Source: JACTMZ01 sp044359955 (GTDB lineage Bacteria; Verrucomicrobiota; Verrucomicrobiia; Chthoniobacterales; JACTMZ01). Taken from it: DNA of 64,000 nt. Each line of letters starts with the position of its first letter. Within the stretch, counting starts at the first letter, position 1. A model generated the notes under the pieces. It saw only the letters and a list, made by a program, of their open reading frames with translations, did no database searches and was not told the origin of the DNA. Positions 18,888 through 26,361 of the stretch are shown piece by piece. The stretch lies in the NCBI GenBank assembly GCA_044359955.1, contig JBIKLF010000002.1:219864-283863 (forward strand). Direction: 5' to 3'. Position numbers and translations under genes: made by a program.

Positions 18888-19229
18888 GATGGAGACGTTG
18901 ATATCGCCAAGCCTTTGACCGAGACGACTGCCCTTCTGCTCATGCCGGTGGCCCTTGGGGAATACCGATTCGGTCTGTTGGCCTCACGCGATCGGGTTTC
19001 GTATAAGGCGAAGCTGCAGAAGTTGGAACAGCGATTCCCGGTCCTTGCGGTGGATGGTGCCACGGCCGCGGTCTACGCGGCGATCAGGAGCCAACTCAAA
19101 GCCAATGGCACGCCGATTCCATGGCATGACGTTTGGATCGCCGCTCAAGCCAAGCAGCACAAAGCGCGCATCCTTTCAAACGACAGACACTTCGATTGCG
19201 TCGAGGGAATCGAGAGAATCGGCTGGTAA
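18888..19229 (+). pseudogene. Truncated VapC-like PIN toxin (inverted partial copy of 27922-28305)
   Basis: From DGDVDIAKPLTETTALLL to the end SNDRHFDCVEGIERIGW it is nearly identical to the intact toxin at 27922-28305, but on the opposite strand. The first 14 codons, which in the intact gene read MEVVVDTNALSAWL and carry the first catalytic Asp, are missing and replaced by repeat sequence. Although the frame stays open upstream, the product could not have an intact PIN active site. The matching antitoxin segment lies just beyond, in the opposite orientation to that of the intact locus, so a local inversion accompanied the duplication. Confidence 0.8.
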
Positions 19230-19280
19230 CGCAGCGGCGTCGCTCGTCTGCTTCGCATCCGGCCGTCTTCCTTCGGTCGG

Positions 19281-19625
19281 CTATTGAGTGGCATCAACCT
19301 GCTCGAACTCATCCTCGATGAGTGTCTCGATCTTCGCCCGCTCACTGTGCAAGTGATTCATGGAGCCGTAGAATTCTTTCCACGCTTCGGAAGCGGGAGC
19401 CTGCTTCGGTGCCAGCCGCGCTGCCAATAGGTCGGCCACGAAGTCCTGAAGAGTCAAACCATTCCCTGCTGCCTCAGCTTGCGCTTTCAGAAGTTTTTCG
19501 ACGGCCTGCTGCGAGTGAAAGCACGCGGCATCATAGTTCGGATTCTTTCGAGCTCTAATTTCGCGCTCGGCGGTGGCTAAATCAGCCAAGCCCTTGGCCA
19601 ACCATTCTTTAGCGAGAGGACTCAT
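19281..19625 (-). CDS. Chimera: HEPN toxin N-terminus joined to VapB-like antitoxin C-terminus
   Basis: The first 48 residues (MSPLAKEWLAKGLADLATAE, then DAACFHSQQAVEKLLKA) are the start of a HEPN/HepT-like protein. From AQAEAAGNGLTLQDFVADLL to the end VDATQ it is instead the VapB-like antitoxin of 28296-28553, nearly base for base over about 200 bp (19284-19489 versus 28304-28509). The join falls at a shared CAGCTTGCGCTT. HEPN ribonucleases carry their R-x4-6-H motif in the part that has been lost, so nuclease activity is unlikely. Its start overlaps the end of the nucleotidyltransferase gene by 17 bases, the usual MNT/HEPN order. Confidence 0.8.
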   Translation of the reverse strand: MSPLAKEWLAKGLADLATAEREIRARKNPNYDAACFHSQQAVEKLLKAQAEAAGNGLTLQDFVADLLAARLAPKQAPASEAWKEFYGSMNHLHSERAKIETLIEDEFEQVDATQ

Positions 19626-19926
19626 AGAGAACTTCGCCTTGGTGGAGAATTTCGCTGAGGAAGCTGTCGCCGAGTTTCAGGCGGTGTTGGATTATGCGTG
19701 GCGAGCGGACGATGAGATCGAGCGCGAAGGGAGCGGACACAGTGTTCCTGATTCTTGCCGCTTGATGCGCGGCGGAACCTTGGTGAGGCATCACCACAAG
19801 GAGATCGACATCCGAGTCTTTGGAGGCTGTACCTTTGGCCACTGAACCAAAAAGGACCACCTTTTGGGGCCTGAACTTGTCGGCTAATTCAGCGACAAAG
19901 CGGGCGATGTCGTTTCGGTTCACCAT
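19609..19926 (-). CDS. mntA: MntA-like minimal nucleotidyltransferase antitoxin
   Basis: 105 residues starting MVNRNDIARFVAELADKF. It has the nucleotidyltransferase motif LFGSVAKGTASKDSDVDLLV (GS-x10-DxD) near residues 25-44 and a third acidic residue in FALDLIV. In type VII systems MntA adds AMP to the HEPN toxin HepT and silences it. Here the toxin downstream is chimeric and probably inactive, leaving the antitoxin as an orphan. The frame extends upstream through repeat sequence; the ATG at 19926 is the family start. Confidence 0.82.
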   Translation of the reverse strand: MVNRNDIARFVAELADKFRPQKVVLFGSVAKGTASKDSDVDLLVVMPHQGSAAHQAARIRNTVSAPFALDLIVRSPRIIQHRLKLGDSFLSEILHQGEVLYESSR

Positions 19927-20240
19927 GATGAATATTATCTTGAGGCAACTGGGGTGGCAAGCTGGCGGAAGGGATGATCCGGATGAATAAAGACCGGGCG
20001 AGCCTAGCGGCCGAGGCGGCTGGCGGCAGAGAGGGCCCTCACGGAGCCACGGGGAGCACGGAATTTTAGCCACCGATTTGCGCGGATTTGCGCGGATGGA
20101 AGAGGATGGCTTGAGAAGCGGGTCCGGGCGGCTGCGCCGAACGGACCGGAGAGGATTGCTCGCACCGGGGTGACCCACGGTGGTCGCGGTGTCCGGCTTT
20201 AAGAAGGCAGAGATGATGGCCGGGCTGCGGCAAACAAAAA

Positions 20241-20261
20241 CGCCGGGCGTGGAGCCCGGCG
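20241..20261 (-). terminator. Terminator-like hairpin CGCCGGGC / GCCCGGCG
   Basis: An 8-bp perfect stem with loop GTGGA, followed on the minus strand by T5 (A5 at 20236-20240). The hairpin and about 70 bp of flank up to 20300 are nearly identical to 37811-37874, where they lie just behind the epimerase gene. Here the epimerase itself is missing, so this is a stranded copy of its 3-prime flank. The rest of 19927-20240 shows no gene. Confidence 0.75.
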
Positions 20262-20363
20262 TGGTGGAGGTTTAGGAATGTGTGGCGGCGGTCAGGTGGG
20301 CCGGGGAAATTATGAATGATGGATGTTTAATGAGGAATTTTGAACCGGGGGAGTGGGAGGAAA

Positions 20364-20620
20364 GGGCTCTCACGGAGACACGGGGAGCACGGAGGGCTTA
20401 AGACTTAGAAACTTACAAACTTAAAACTCGCCTTGGGAGAAGGAGGGGTTGCGATGCTTAATGATGGATGTTGAATGTTGAATGATGAGCCAGAGAGAAG
20501 GGGTCAGAGGGCTGAGGAGGAGGCGAAGGCGGGCTTAGGAGGAAGTTGGCTATGGCCTGCCTGTGGTGCAGTTGGAACGGGGGACAGGCGAGATTTAAGG
20601 CGCTGATGAGGTCGCCGGCG
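20364..20620. repeat. Island repeat R1 copy 1 with an epimerase scrap
   Basis: Starts GGGCTCTCACGGAGACACGG and runs through AAACTTACAAACTTAAAACTC and the TGATGGATGTTGAATG block. It matches 31172-31410 over its whole length, and the first 145 bp also match 28991 and 33163 onward. The right end (20589-20620) reads on the minus strand as AGLAGDLISAL, a piece of the C-terminal region of the epimerase at 33303-34151. Confidence 0.8.
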
Positions 20621-20651
20621 AGTCCGGCGGTGCGGTGGCAGGGATCGGTTC

Positions 20652-20675
20652 TTGACAATATACGCCAATGGCGTA
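20652..20675 (+). promoter_or_regulatory. Promoter -35 box and operator of the higBA-like operon
   Basis: TTGACA at 20652-20657 is a consensus -35 box. The palindrome TACGCC-AAT-GGCGTA at 20661-20675 follows within the spacer and ends 11 bases before the toxin start. This is the standard arrangement for autoregulation by an Xre-type antitoxin, here the product of 20996-21289. Confidence 0.65.
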
Positions 20676-20686
20676 GTTTGAGCCGT

Positions 20687-20999
20687 GTGCATTTCATCGA
20701 AACGCAGGTTTTCACCAAGCAGATCACCTCAATGCTTGATGAGGCCGAATATCGTCAACTGCAGGTCACCCTGGCGCTCAAACCGCAAGCGGGCGACATT
20801 ATCCGCGGGAGTGGCGGCCTGCGTAAAATGCTGGGCGGTGCGCGGTCGCGGCAAGAGTGGTGGCATCAGGGTCATCTACTACCTTGTGGCTGACGAAGAA
20901 ATCTACTTTCTCTTCGCTTACGCGAAGAACCAACAGGAAGATCTCGATAGTGGGCAACTGCGGATTCTCCGCAATCTGGTGAGGGAGGAATTCAAATGA
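20687..20999 (+). pseudogene. Frameshifted HigB/RelE-type toxin
   Basis: The N-terminal half (GTG start, VHFIETQVFTKQITSMLDEA, then DIIRGSGGLRKM) and the C-terminal half (RGRGKSGGIRVIYYLVADEE through NLVREEFK) are both clearly from one RelE-family mRNA interferase but lie in different frames. Restoring two bases at about 20838, where AAAATGCTGG probably was AAAATGCGCTGG, gives a continuous protein of about 104 residues. The antitoxin gene downstream is intact and overlaps the stop by four bases. The toxin is therefore dead unless sequencing is at fault. Confidence 0.82.
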
Positions 21000-21289
21000 A
21001 AGACGCAATGTTTGCCGAGTTGGTCCAAAGCATCAAACAAGCCGGACAAATCCGCCGTGGCACAAAGCGCGCAGCGCGCCGAACCACTATCGGAGCGCCT
21101 GATGTGCAGCATATCCGGGGTCGTTTGGGATTGAGCCAGGAGCAGTTCGCCATGATGATCGGCGTCAGCCCCCGCACCGTGCAGAACTGGGAGCAAAAAC
21201 GTCGGCAACCCGAGGGAGCGGCCAAGGCTCTTCTCATGGTGACGGCGCGTCATCCCCGCGTCGTGCTCGATGCATTGCACGCGGCTTGA
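20996..21289 (+). CDS. HigA-like Xre-family antitoxin
   Basis: 97 residues. After a basic N-terminal stretch (GTKRAARRTTIGAPDVQHI) comes an Xre helix-turn-helix, IRGRLGLSQEQFAMMIGVSP then RTVQNWEQKRRQPEGAAKAL, a pattern seen in HigA/MqsA-type antitoxins that follow their toxin gene. It should bind the operator at 20661-20675. Because the toxin gene upstream is frameshifted, it now works alone, if at all, as a repressor. Confidence 0.85.
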   Translation: MKDAMFAELVQSIKQAGQIRRGTKRAARRTTIGAPDVQHIRGRLGLSQEQFAMMIGVSPRTVQNWEQKRRQPEGAAKALLMVTARHPRVVLDALHAA

Positions 21290-21792
21290 TTCGAGCGTGA
21301 GGGCGCTCGGGGAAGATGGCCGCGGGGGGAAGTCCGCCGCAGCGGACGGTGTTTTATGATGAATTTGGAATGATGAATGATGAATCGGAAGCGTGGGGTG
21401 GGAAACAATGCGACAATTTGCCAATTGTCGAATAGTACGGCGTGGAGGGAAGGTCCGTGGGGGACGGTGTTGAATGATGAATTTTGAATGATGGATGATG
21501 AATCGCAGGCGTTGTCGTAGGTAGGGCGCCCCCGATCAAACAGATTGGCTCTCACGGGGGCACGGGGAGCACGGAGGGCGCGGGCCGGGTTATGCTGTGA
21601 AAATTAATCCTAACATGTTTTAGGCTCCTCAGAAATAAACGCCCGCCATGCTCATAATAATCACTGGTCTTGACCGTCTTTCGGGCTTATCTGGTATGGG
21701 AAGAATGAGGGCTGCAAAAGAAGCACGAAGAGGGTGGGAACGATACCTTTTCCGGGCTTGCTCAGGCGCAAACACTAGGGCATGTTTATAAA
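21290..21792. repeat. Non-coding repeat stretch before hicBA
   Basis: No gene seen. It carries the GTCCGCCGCAGCGGAC palindrome near 21333, two runs of the TGAATGATGAATGATGAA-type low-complexity block, a CACGGGGGCACGGGGAGCAC block shared with R1, and the palindrome listed at 21404. The last 190 bases (21600-21790) are freer of repeats and probably hold the hicBA promoter. Confidence 0.5.
21404..21435. promoter_or_regulatory. Solo palindrome, family C (no regulator in the window)
   Basis: Core CGACAATT-TGCC-AATTGTCG in a 14+4+14 frame like families A and B, with weaker outer bases (ACAATG left, ATAGT right). A second copy is at 30146-30177. No ArsR-type gene in the window is flanked by this version. 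Confidence 0.65.
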
Positions 21793-21993
21793 ATGCACGT
21801 GGAAATCGAAAAAGAAAATGATGGCCGATGGATTGCCGAGGTTCCGCAACTGCCGGGTGCGATGGCCTACGGTTCCACTAAAGATGAGGCTATTGTGAAA
21901 GTTGAGGCGCTTGTGCTGCGATTGCTGGCCGACAAGATAGAGCACGGCGAGTTTGTTCCCGAGTTGGGCGAGGTTTTTACCGTTGCTGCATGA
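21793..21993 (+). CDS. hicB: HicB-like antitoxin
   Basis: 66 residues with the partial RNase-H-like HicB fold: MHVEIEKENDGRWIAEVPQL, then PGAMAYGSTKDEAIVKVEAL. It lacks the C-terminal DNA-binding extension of longer HicB proteins. HicB neutralises the RNA-cleaving HicA toxin; here the antitoxin gene comes first and its stop overlaps the toxin start by four bases, so expression is coupled. Confidence 0.85.
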   Translation: MHVEIEKENDGRWIAEVPQLPGAMAYGSTKDEAIVKVEALVLRLLADKIEHGEFVPELGEVFTVAA

Positions 21994-22202
21994 GCCAGTG
22001 GGGATCTAGAAAAGCCCGACATGTTTTTCGTGTTTTGATGTCGATTGGGTGGGAGTTAAAGCGTCAAACTGGTTCGCACAAAGTTCTTACTCGTCCAGGT
22101 TGGGATGACTATGTTTTTGCCTTCCATGATGGCGAAGAGATAGGGCCTAAGATGCTCTCGCGTATCGCCAAACACACCGGGCTTGAACCTTCGGATCTAT
22201 AA
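21990..22202 (+). CDS. hicA: HicA-like mRNA interferase toxin
   Basis: 70 residues with the dsRBD-like HicA fold. The active-site His is in QTGSHKVLTRPG, preceded by the typical helix ARHVFRVLMSIGWELKR and followed by the strand DDYVFAFHDGEEIG and the helix KMLSRIAKHTGL. It overlaps hicB by four bases. Apparently intact. Confidence 0.86.
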   Translation: MSQWGSRKARHVFRVLMSIGWELKRQTGSHKVLTRPGWDDYVFAFHDGEEIGPKMLSRIAKHTGLEPSDL

Positions 22203-22313
22203 TTGGGGTGTTGAGCGCAAAGCGGAAAGTGGGAAGGAAATGATGAGGGAAGAATGCAGGATGAAGAATGAGCGGCCGGAGGGTTGCCGCTGCGACTAAA
22301 CTGCGGGGGGGAA

Positions 22314-22563
22314 GTCCGCCGCGGCGGACGGTGTTTAATGATGAATTTTGAATGATGAATGATGACCCGCAGGCGTGGGGTGGGGAGTAGGGGAAAGTAT
22401 GAAGGATTAAGGATGAAGTGGGAAGGAGACCGGAAAGCTGAAAGCGGAGACCGGAGAGGGGGACTCGAAGGGTGATCCGCCTTCGCGCTTCGCGACTCCC
22501 GCCTTCATTTGCTTACGGGTCGCCTCGGCGACTAAACTGGATGGCGAGACGGCGGGACAAGGA
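22314..22563. repeat. Island repeat R3 copy 1
   Basis: Starts with the palindrome GTCCGCCGCGGCGGAC (22314-22329), a TGAATGATGAATGATG run, then a block shared with 27440-27650 and 34280-34505 (GTGGGGTGGGGAGTAGGGG, then GGAAGGAGACCGG and CGCCTTCATTTGCTT) and the GGTCGCCTCGGCGACTAAACT motif. No gene is seen in 22203-22689. Confidence 0.75.
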
Positions 22564-22689
22564 GTATGAAGGATGAAGTGTGAGGGAGGAGGCCGGAGAG
22601 CGGAGAGCGGAAGATTGAGACGGGAGCCTTTGGGGTGCGGACTATTAGCTCACCAAGAAGTGCGCTATTCTTGATTGTGCTCTGCAATG

Positions 22690-22950
22690 CTAGTGATAAA
22701 CGTCTTTGCGATGCGCCACCTTGATTACATCGATCGTTAATACATGTCCGAGAACCTCGTAGAGCACGCGGTAATTACCGACCCGAATGCGGTAGGCGTG
22801 CTGGGTGGCGGCCGGCTTTTTGTGTCCGTCAGGAAACGGATTCCGAGCAAGGTCTTCGACGGCCCCGATGATTTTTACGACCTCACCCGGGGGAATTTTT
22901 CGAAGATCTTTTCTGGTGGATTTACGCCAAGTTAGAGTGAAGCAAACCAT
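22690..22950 (-). CDS. RelE/ParE-superfamily toxin
   Basis: 86 residues: LTWRKSTRKDLRKIPPGEVV, then AYRIRVGNYRVLYEVLGHV and KVAHRKDVYH at the end. The arginine-rich RIRVGNYRVLYEV strand and the terminal H-R-x-x-x-Y are hallmarks of ribosome-dependent RelE mRNA interferases. It overlaps the antitoxin gene by 29 bases. Looks intact. Confidence 0.87.
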   Translation of the reverse strand: MVCFTLTWRKSTRKDLRKIPPGEVVKIIGAVEDLARNPFPDGHKKPAATQHAYRIRVGNYRVLYEVLGHVLTIDVIKVAHRKDVYH

Positions 22951-23125
22951 CCCGTTTTAGCTCGTCAACGAAGTCTTGGTGATTAATGCATGGCTCTTTG
23001 CGGCGCTCCGCAATAGCTGCCAGATCCTCCATGTCTTCCATAAAGCGGGTGTAATCGGCGATGGGAACGATCACGGCTGTTTTCTCACCAGCTTCGTCAA
23101 TGAGATATTGCAACGAGCTGCTCAT
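22922..23125 (-). CDS. Phd/RelB-like antitoxin
   Basis: 67 residues starting MSSSLQYLIDEAGEKTAVIV. The strand-helix pattern (YLIDEAGEKTAVIVPIADYT) is that of prevent-host-death or RelB-type antitoxins, and the acidic tail ending in DELKRDGLLHS would bind the RelE toxin encoded just downstream. I use the ATG at 23125; a start at 23146 adds seven unconvincing residues. Confidence 0.78.
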   Translation of the reverse strand: MSSSLQYLIDEAGEKTAVIVPIADYTRFMEDMEDLAAIAERRKEPCINHQDFVDELKRDGLLHSNLA

Positions 23126-23383
23126 AGGCCAAAACTTAGCATACAACTCACGTTCTGCAAGAGAAGGAAGGAGTCTGATGATGGCGGGGGGGGAAGGGGT
23201 TGCGATGCTTAATGATGGATGTTGAATGTTGAATGATGATCCGCCTTTGCGTTGGATGCTTATGGCGGGACACGGAGGATGAAGGAAAAAACCGGAAACC
23301 GGAAAGCGGAGACCGGAACCGAGACTTGGTGAACCGTAGCGCAGCGAAGATAGGTCGCTGCGGAGACTTCAATAGGTGGCTGG

Positions 23384-24538
23384 TTAATCCGGTAACGTTG
23401 GCTTTGTTAAGCTGACGGCATCGGACAACGGCCGCACGATGGTGCGATCGGCGATTTCGTACGACCGTGTGCCGGGATAAACAACCCATAGCTCGTCAAG
23501 TTGGAGGTCTTGGCTGGCGATTTGCATGGAGCGGGTAAGGCGCGGGGCGTCCGCGCGCTTGAATTCGACGCCGATGCGGCGTCCTCGCGTCTGCATCACC
23601 AGATCAAGCTCACTACCGCTATGCACGGCATAGAACCAGGCGCTCTCGGGTTGATGGGCGCGGAGTATTTCCTCCAAGGCAAAGCCTTCCCATGAAGCAC
23701 CAAGTTTCGGATGGGTGCGAAGCGCCGCCTGGTCGCGTATGCCGGCCAAGGAATGAAAAATTCCGGAATCGCGGAAGTAAATGCGGGGCGCCTTGACCAA
23801 GCGTTTACCGAGGTTGGCGTGCCAAGGCTGGAGCCGCCGGATCATGAAGGTTTGCTCAAGGGCGTCGAGATAGTCGCGGGTGGTATGGGGTGAGACGCCA
23901 AGGGCTGCAGCGATTTCGCTGCCGTTCCAAATTTGGCCATGGTAGTGCGCCAGCATAGTCCAGAAACGCCCGAGCGCAGCGGGCGACATGCCAAAGCCGA
24001 GCATGGCGAGATCGCGCTCCAGAAATGTGCGGATGAAATTTTTGCGCCATAGCAAACTTTCGTCGACGCCGCGGGCGAGGAAGGAGCGGGGGAAGCCGCC
24101 GCGTTGCCAAAGAGTGTCCGTTTTATTTGCCGGAATCTCCGAGAGGTCAAAACCGCGCATTTCGATGATTTCAACACGTCCGGCCAACGATTCGGCGCTC
24201 TGACGCGAAAGCTCGGGAGAAGCACTGCCCAGGATGAGAAATCTCGCGGGCGTCCCCGGGCGATCACTCAGGACACGGAGGACGGGAAAGAGCGACGGGC
24301 AGCGTTGAGCTTCATCTATAACGACGAGGCCGCGCAGGGATTGCAGGGCCGTCATGGGGTTTTCCATGAGGGTGGCCACGGCAGGGTCCTCGAGATCGAA
24401 GTAATTTGGAACAGTGACAGGAAGGATTTGCCGCGCCAGGGTGGTCTTGCCACATTGGCGAGGACCGAGGAGCGCAACCGCGGGGTTGTTCCGCAGACCT
24501 GACTTTACAGATGCAAGGTATTGTCGTCTCTGTAGCAC
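23384..24538 (-). CDS. AAA-type ATPase with DUF4143 domain
   Basis: 384 residues from a GTG start. Walker A is LLGPRQCGKTTLARQ at residues 23-37, Walker B is LVVIDEAQRCP near 71-81, sensor LILGSASPEL follows, and the C-terminal DUF4143 part ends with a PD-(D/E)xK-like core (GSELDLVMQTRGRRIGVEFK). These proteins are widespread in accessory regions; their role is unproven and has been suggested to be toxin-antitoxin-like or defence-related. It is a single gene here between two toxin-antitoxin loci. The 237 bases between it and the antitoxin at 23125 hold only R3-like repeat text. Confidence 0.87.
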   Translation of the reverse strand: MLQRRQYLASVKSGLRNNPAVALLGPRQCGKTTLARQILPVTVPNYFDLEDPAVATLMENPMTALQSLRGLVVIDEAQRCPSLFPVLRVLSDRPGTPARFLILGSASPELSRQSAESLAGRVEIIEMRGFDLSEIPANKTDTLWQRGGFPRSFLARGVDESLLWRKNFIRTFLERDLAMLGFGMSPAALGRFWTMLAHYHGQIWNGSEIAAALGVSPHTTRDYLDALEQTFMIRRLQPWHANLGKRLVKAPRIYFRDSGIFHSLAGIRDQAALRTHPKLGASWEGFALEEILRAHQPESAWFYAVHSGSELDLVMQTRGRRIGVEFKRADAPRLTRSMQIASQDLQLDELWVVYPGTRSYEIADRTIVRPLSDAVSLTKPTLPD

Positions 24539-24634
24539 ACTTGAAATATTGCACTACGATCTCAAGATTTCAATCTATTAAAAAAGCTAACCGCGATGAC
24601 AGAATGAGCGCCTCATGGGCGTGATGAACCGTGT

Positions 24635-24865
24635 GTGATCCATGATGTGCCGCCGCCGCACCATGGGCAGAGTGTGATGGTGCAGGTGATGCTGGAGGGC
24701 CTACGGGCGGATCCGCGGTTCGAGGTGCATCATGTGGATGCGCGGGTGTCGGATGATTTGGAGGATGTGGGGTCGTTTCGTCCGCAGAAGTTCATCAGGC
24801 TGTTCAAGTGCATCCTGCAGGCGTGGTGGATACGGCTACGTCATGGACGGATGGCGTTTTATTAA
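24635..24865 (+). pseudogene. N-terminal fragment of a family 4 glycosyltransferase
   Basis: Reads HDVPPPHHGQSVMVQVMLEG, then FEVHHVDARVSDDLEDVGSF, the same N-terminal region as the intact glycosyltransferase at 38857 (AHIPPPHHGQSYIVEQLL, HLDARFSKSADDIG). It stops after about 76 residues, well before the donor-binding domain. Another scrap of the same region is at 34735. These fragments resemble the polysaccharide genes now more than 14 kb away. Confidence 0.75.
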
Positions 24866-24919
24866 ACGGTAGCGCAACTGGCGAGGTAAGTCAGTCGCGT
24901 TGAGCCATTCAATAGTCGA

Positions 24920-25219
24920 TCAAAGAACGTCAGTTAACTCAGCCGCGATGTTTCGAGGGTCTCGTCGGCAATCCAGAATGCGGTAAACCAAAGCATCGCT
25001 GTCCACTACCTTGTAGTAAATCGCGTAAGGAAATCGGGTGGCAAGTGCGCGATGGAATCCGTAGTGCAGTGGGTGGATGCCTGCTTTGGGAGCTAAAGAT
25101 TCGATGTCAGAAAACAGACTGTCGAAAAACATGTCGCCAATACCGATTTGTTGCAGATCGTAAAAGATACGTCCCTCGGCAAGGTCTTCAATCGCCGACC
25201 GGAGGATGCGCAGCGTCAT
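24920..25219 (-). CDS. ParE/RelE-family toxin
   Basis: 99 residues: MTLRILRSAIEDLAEGRIFY, a helix pair, then RFPYAIYYKVVDSDALVYRI and LDCRRDPRNI. That is the ParE/RelE fold with the C-terminal strand I-L-D-x-R-R-D-P. The gene overlaps the upstream antitoxin by four bases (ATGA). Whether it attacks gyrase or mRNA cannot be said from the sequence. Confidence 0.84.
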   Translation of the reverse strand: MTLRILRSAIEDLAEGRIFYDLQQIGIGDMFFDSLFSDIESLAPKAGIHPLHYGFHRALATRFPYAIYYKVVDSDALVYRILDCRRDPRNIAAELTDVL

Positions 25220-25437
25220 TCGAAGCGTTGGCGCAGTTCTGACTTAGCGTCTGCCCAGGCGACTGATTCAATAAGCCCTTTAGTGTATTCTTTTTCTGTT
25301 CTCGCCAGCTCAACTCCGTGCCAAGCGGGGCTCGTGTAGGTCTCACGTCCGCCCGCAAAATCACCCCAAAGCTGCTCGATAATCTCCAGCTTTTCACCTG
25401 CGGGCAAACTGCGCAGTTCGGCGATGCTCATAACCAA
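25216..25437 (-). CDS. Addiction-module component antitoxin (CHP02574-like)
   Basis: 73 residues: IAELRSLPAGEKLEIIEQLW at the start, then a helix of about 30 residues ending ELRQRFE. This is the layout of the small alpha-helical partner (putative addiction-module component family) that accompanies ParE-like toxins. Translation may begin at 25437 or two codons later at 25431. It is coupled to the toxin by a four-base overlap. Confidence 0.75.
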   Translation of the reverse strand: MVMSIAELRSLPAGEKLEIIEQLWGDFAGGRETYTSPAWHGVELARTEKEYTKGLIESVAWADAKSELRQRFE

Positions 25438-25607
25438 TGGATAATACCGACAAACATCAACTGCCGCAAGTGGGAGTTGCTTTGCCGAGCGGAGATCAGT
25501 TTGCTGTAAAGTTGTGGTAGTATTTCCAAAGATTGCCGAGCAGCCACCAAGGCGATAATCGGGCCGGTGTTGATCACCGCCGAGCGATCAAGCGTGGAGG
25601 AACTCAT
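25428..25607 (-). pseudogene. Truncated DUF3368/PIN-like toxin
   Basis: The beginning is the family start: RSAVINTGPIIALVAARQSL then EILPQLYSKL. After about 37 residues the similarity ends and the frame runs out in unrelated sequence that abuts the CHP02574-like antitoxin. Full-length members have about 150 residues and need acidic residues further on, so this is a 5-prime remnant cut by recombination. Its antitoxin partner upstream is intact and overlaps it by 20 bases. Confidence 0.75.
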
Positions 25608-25839
25608 TTTCCGCCTCGCCAGCATCCCAGCTCACCGCTGCCACCCCGAGTTCAGATATACGATGAATAAAGTCGTAGCGGGACATGGGAACCAGCTGGG
25701 CGGCTTGGCCGGTTGTCAGTCTTCCCAACTCAAAGAGTTTGGCGGCCATGGCAAAACGCGCTTCCGACTCGAACTCTTCGCGCGTCATGTGGAGAGATTC
25801 CGGCAGATCTTCGGGATACTGTGCAACCAAGGTGGTCAT
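25588..25839 (-). CDS. UPF0175-family antitoxin
   Basis: 83 residues starting MTTLVAQYPEDLPESLHMTR. The Xre-like central segment AAKLFELGRLTTGQAAQLVP followed by MSRYDFIHRISELGV is diagnostic for UPF0175 proteins, which pair with DUF3368 toxins. The frame extends upstream but the ATG at 25839 fits the family. The toxin gene downstream is truncated. Confidence 0.83.
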   Translation of the reverse strand: MTTLVAQYPEDLPESLHMTREEFESEARFAMAAKLFELGRLTTGQAAQLVPMSRYDFIHRISELGVAAVSWDAGEAENEFLHA

Positions 25840-26012
25840 AGCAGTCCAGAACCTACGCCTGATTGGAGTTAAAGCAAAGTGGCAAGGTGGGGAAAAAGCA
25901 AAAAGAGAAAGACAGGCCACCGATGGGGGAAGGGCTCACGCGGAGGGCGCGGAGGGTTTAAACAGAAGGTAACGAAGAAAACAAAGGAGAAGGCGGGAGG
26001 GGGCAGAAAAAA

Positions 26013-26034
26013 CGCCGGGCGAGGGGCACCGGCG
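26013..26034 (-). terminator. Terminator-like hairpin, minus strand
   Basis: CGCCGG ... CCGGCG stem with a short G-rich loop, followed on the minus strand by T7 (A7 at 26006-26012). It follows a family A palindrome and an epimerase 3-prime fragment, in that order along the minus strand. Confidence 0.7.
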
Positions 26035-26054
26035 TGGTGTGGGTGCGGAAAACA

Positions 26055-26086
26055 ACACAGGGACATTTTGCCAAATGTCCATGTGT
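26055..26086. promoter_or_regulatory. Solo palindrome, family A
   Basis: Arms ACACAGGGACATTT and, on the other side, the complement of ACACATGGACATTT (one mismatch), spacer TGCC. It lies between the stop of the epimerase fragment (26105) and the terminator-like hairpin at 26013-26034. Confidence 0.72.
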
Positions 26087-26104
26087 CGTTGCGGGGTTGG
26101 GGGT

Positions 26105-26272
26105 TCAGGTGGGGGAGTAGCCCGGCTGGGTGCGGAGCCAGGTGATGGTTTCGTTGACGCCTTGTTGTAGTGAAGTCTTGGGGTTTCCGAGGACGGAATA
26201 GGTTTTGTCCGTGGGCGTTATGTAGTCGGTGACCATGCTGCGGTAGCGGGCCGAGGTGATGTAGAAGGGTTT
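26105..26272 (-). pseudogene. C-terminal fragment of NAD-dependent epimerase
   Basis: Encodes KPFYITSARYRSMVTDYITP, then DKTYSVLGNPKTSLQQGVNE and TWLRTQPGYSPT at the end, about 56 residues that match the last 56 of the product of 33303-34151 with a few substitutions. There is no dinucleotide-binding or catalytic region. The similarity ends abruptly at about 26272. Confidence 0.85.
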
Positions 26273-26361
26273 TATGGCAACCACGGAAGTCTTGAGACTC
26301 AAAACAGAAGACATCTGTAGAAAGAAACCGCTTGAGAGATCAGGGCGTCTCGCAAAATTTT

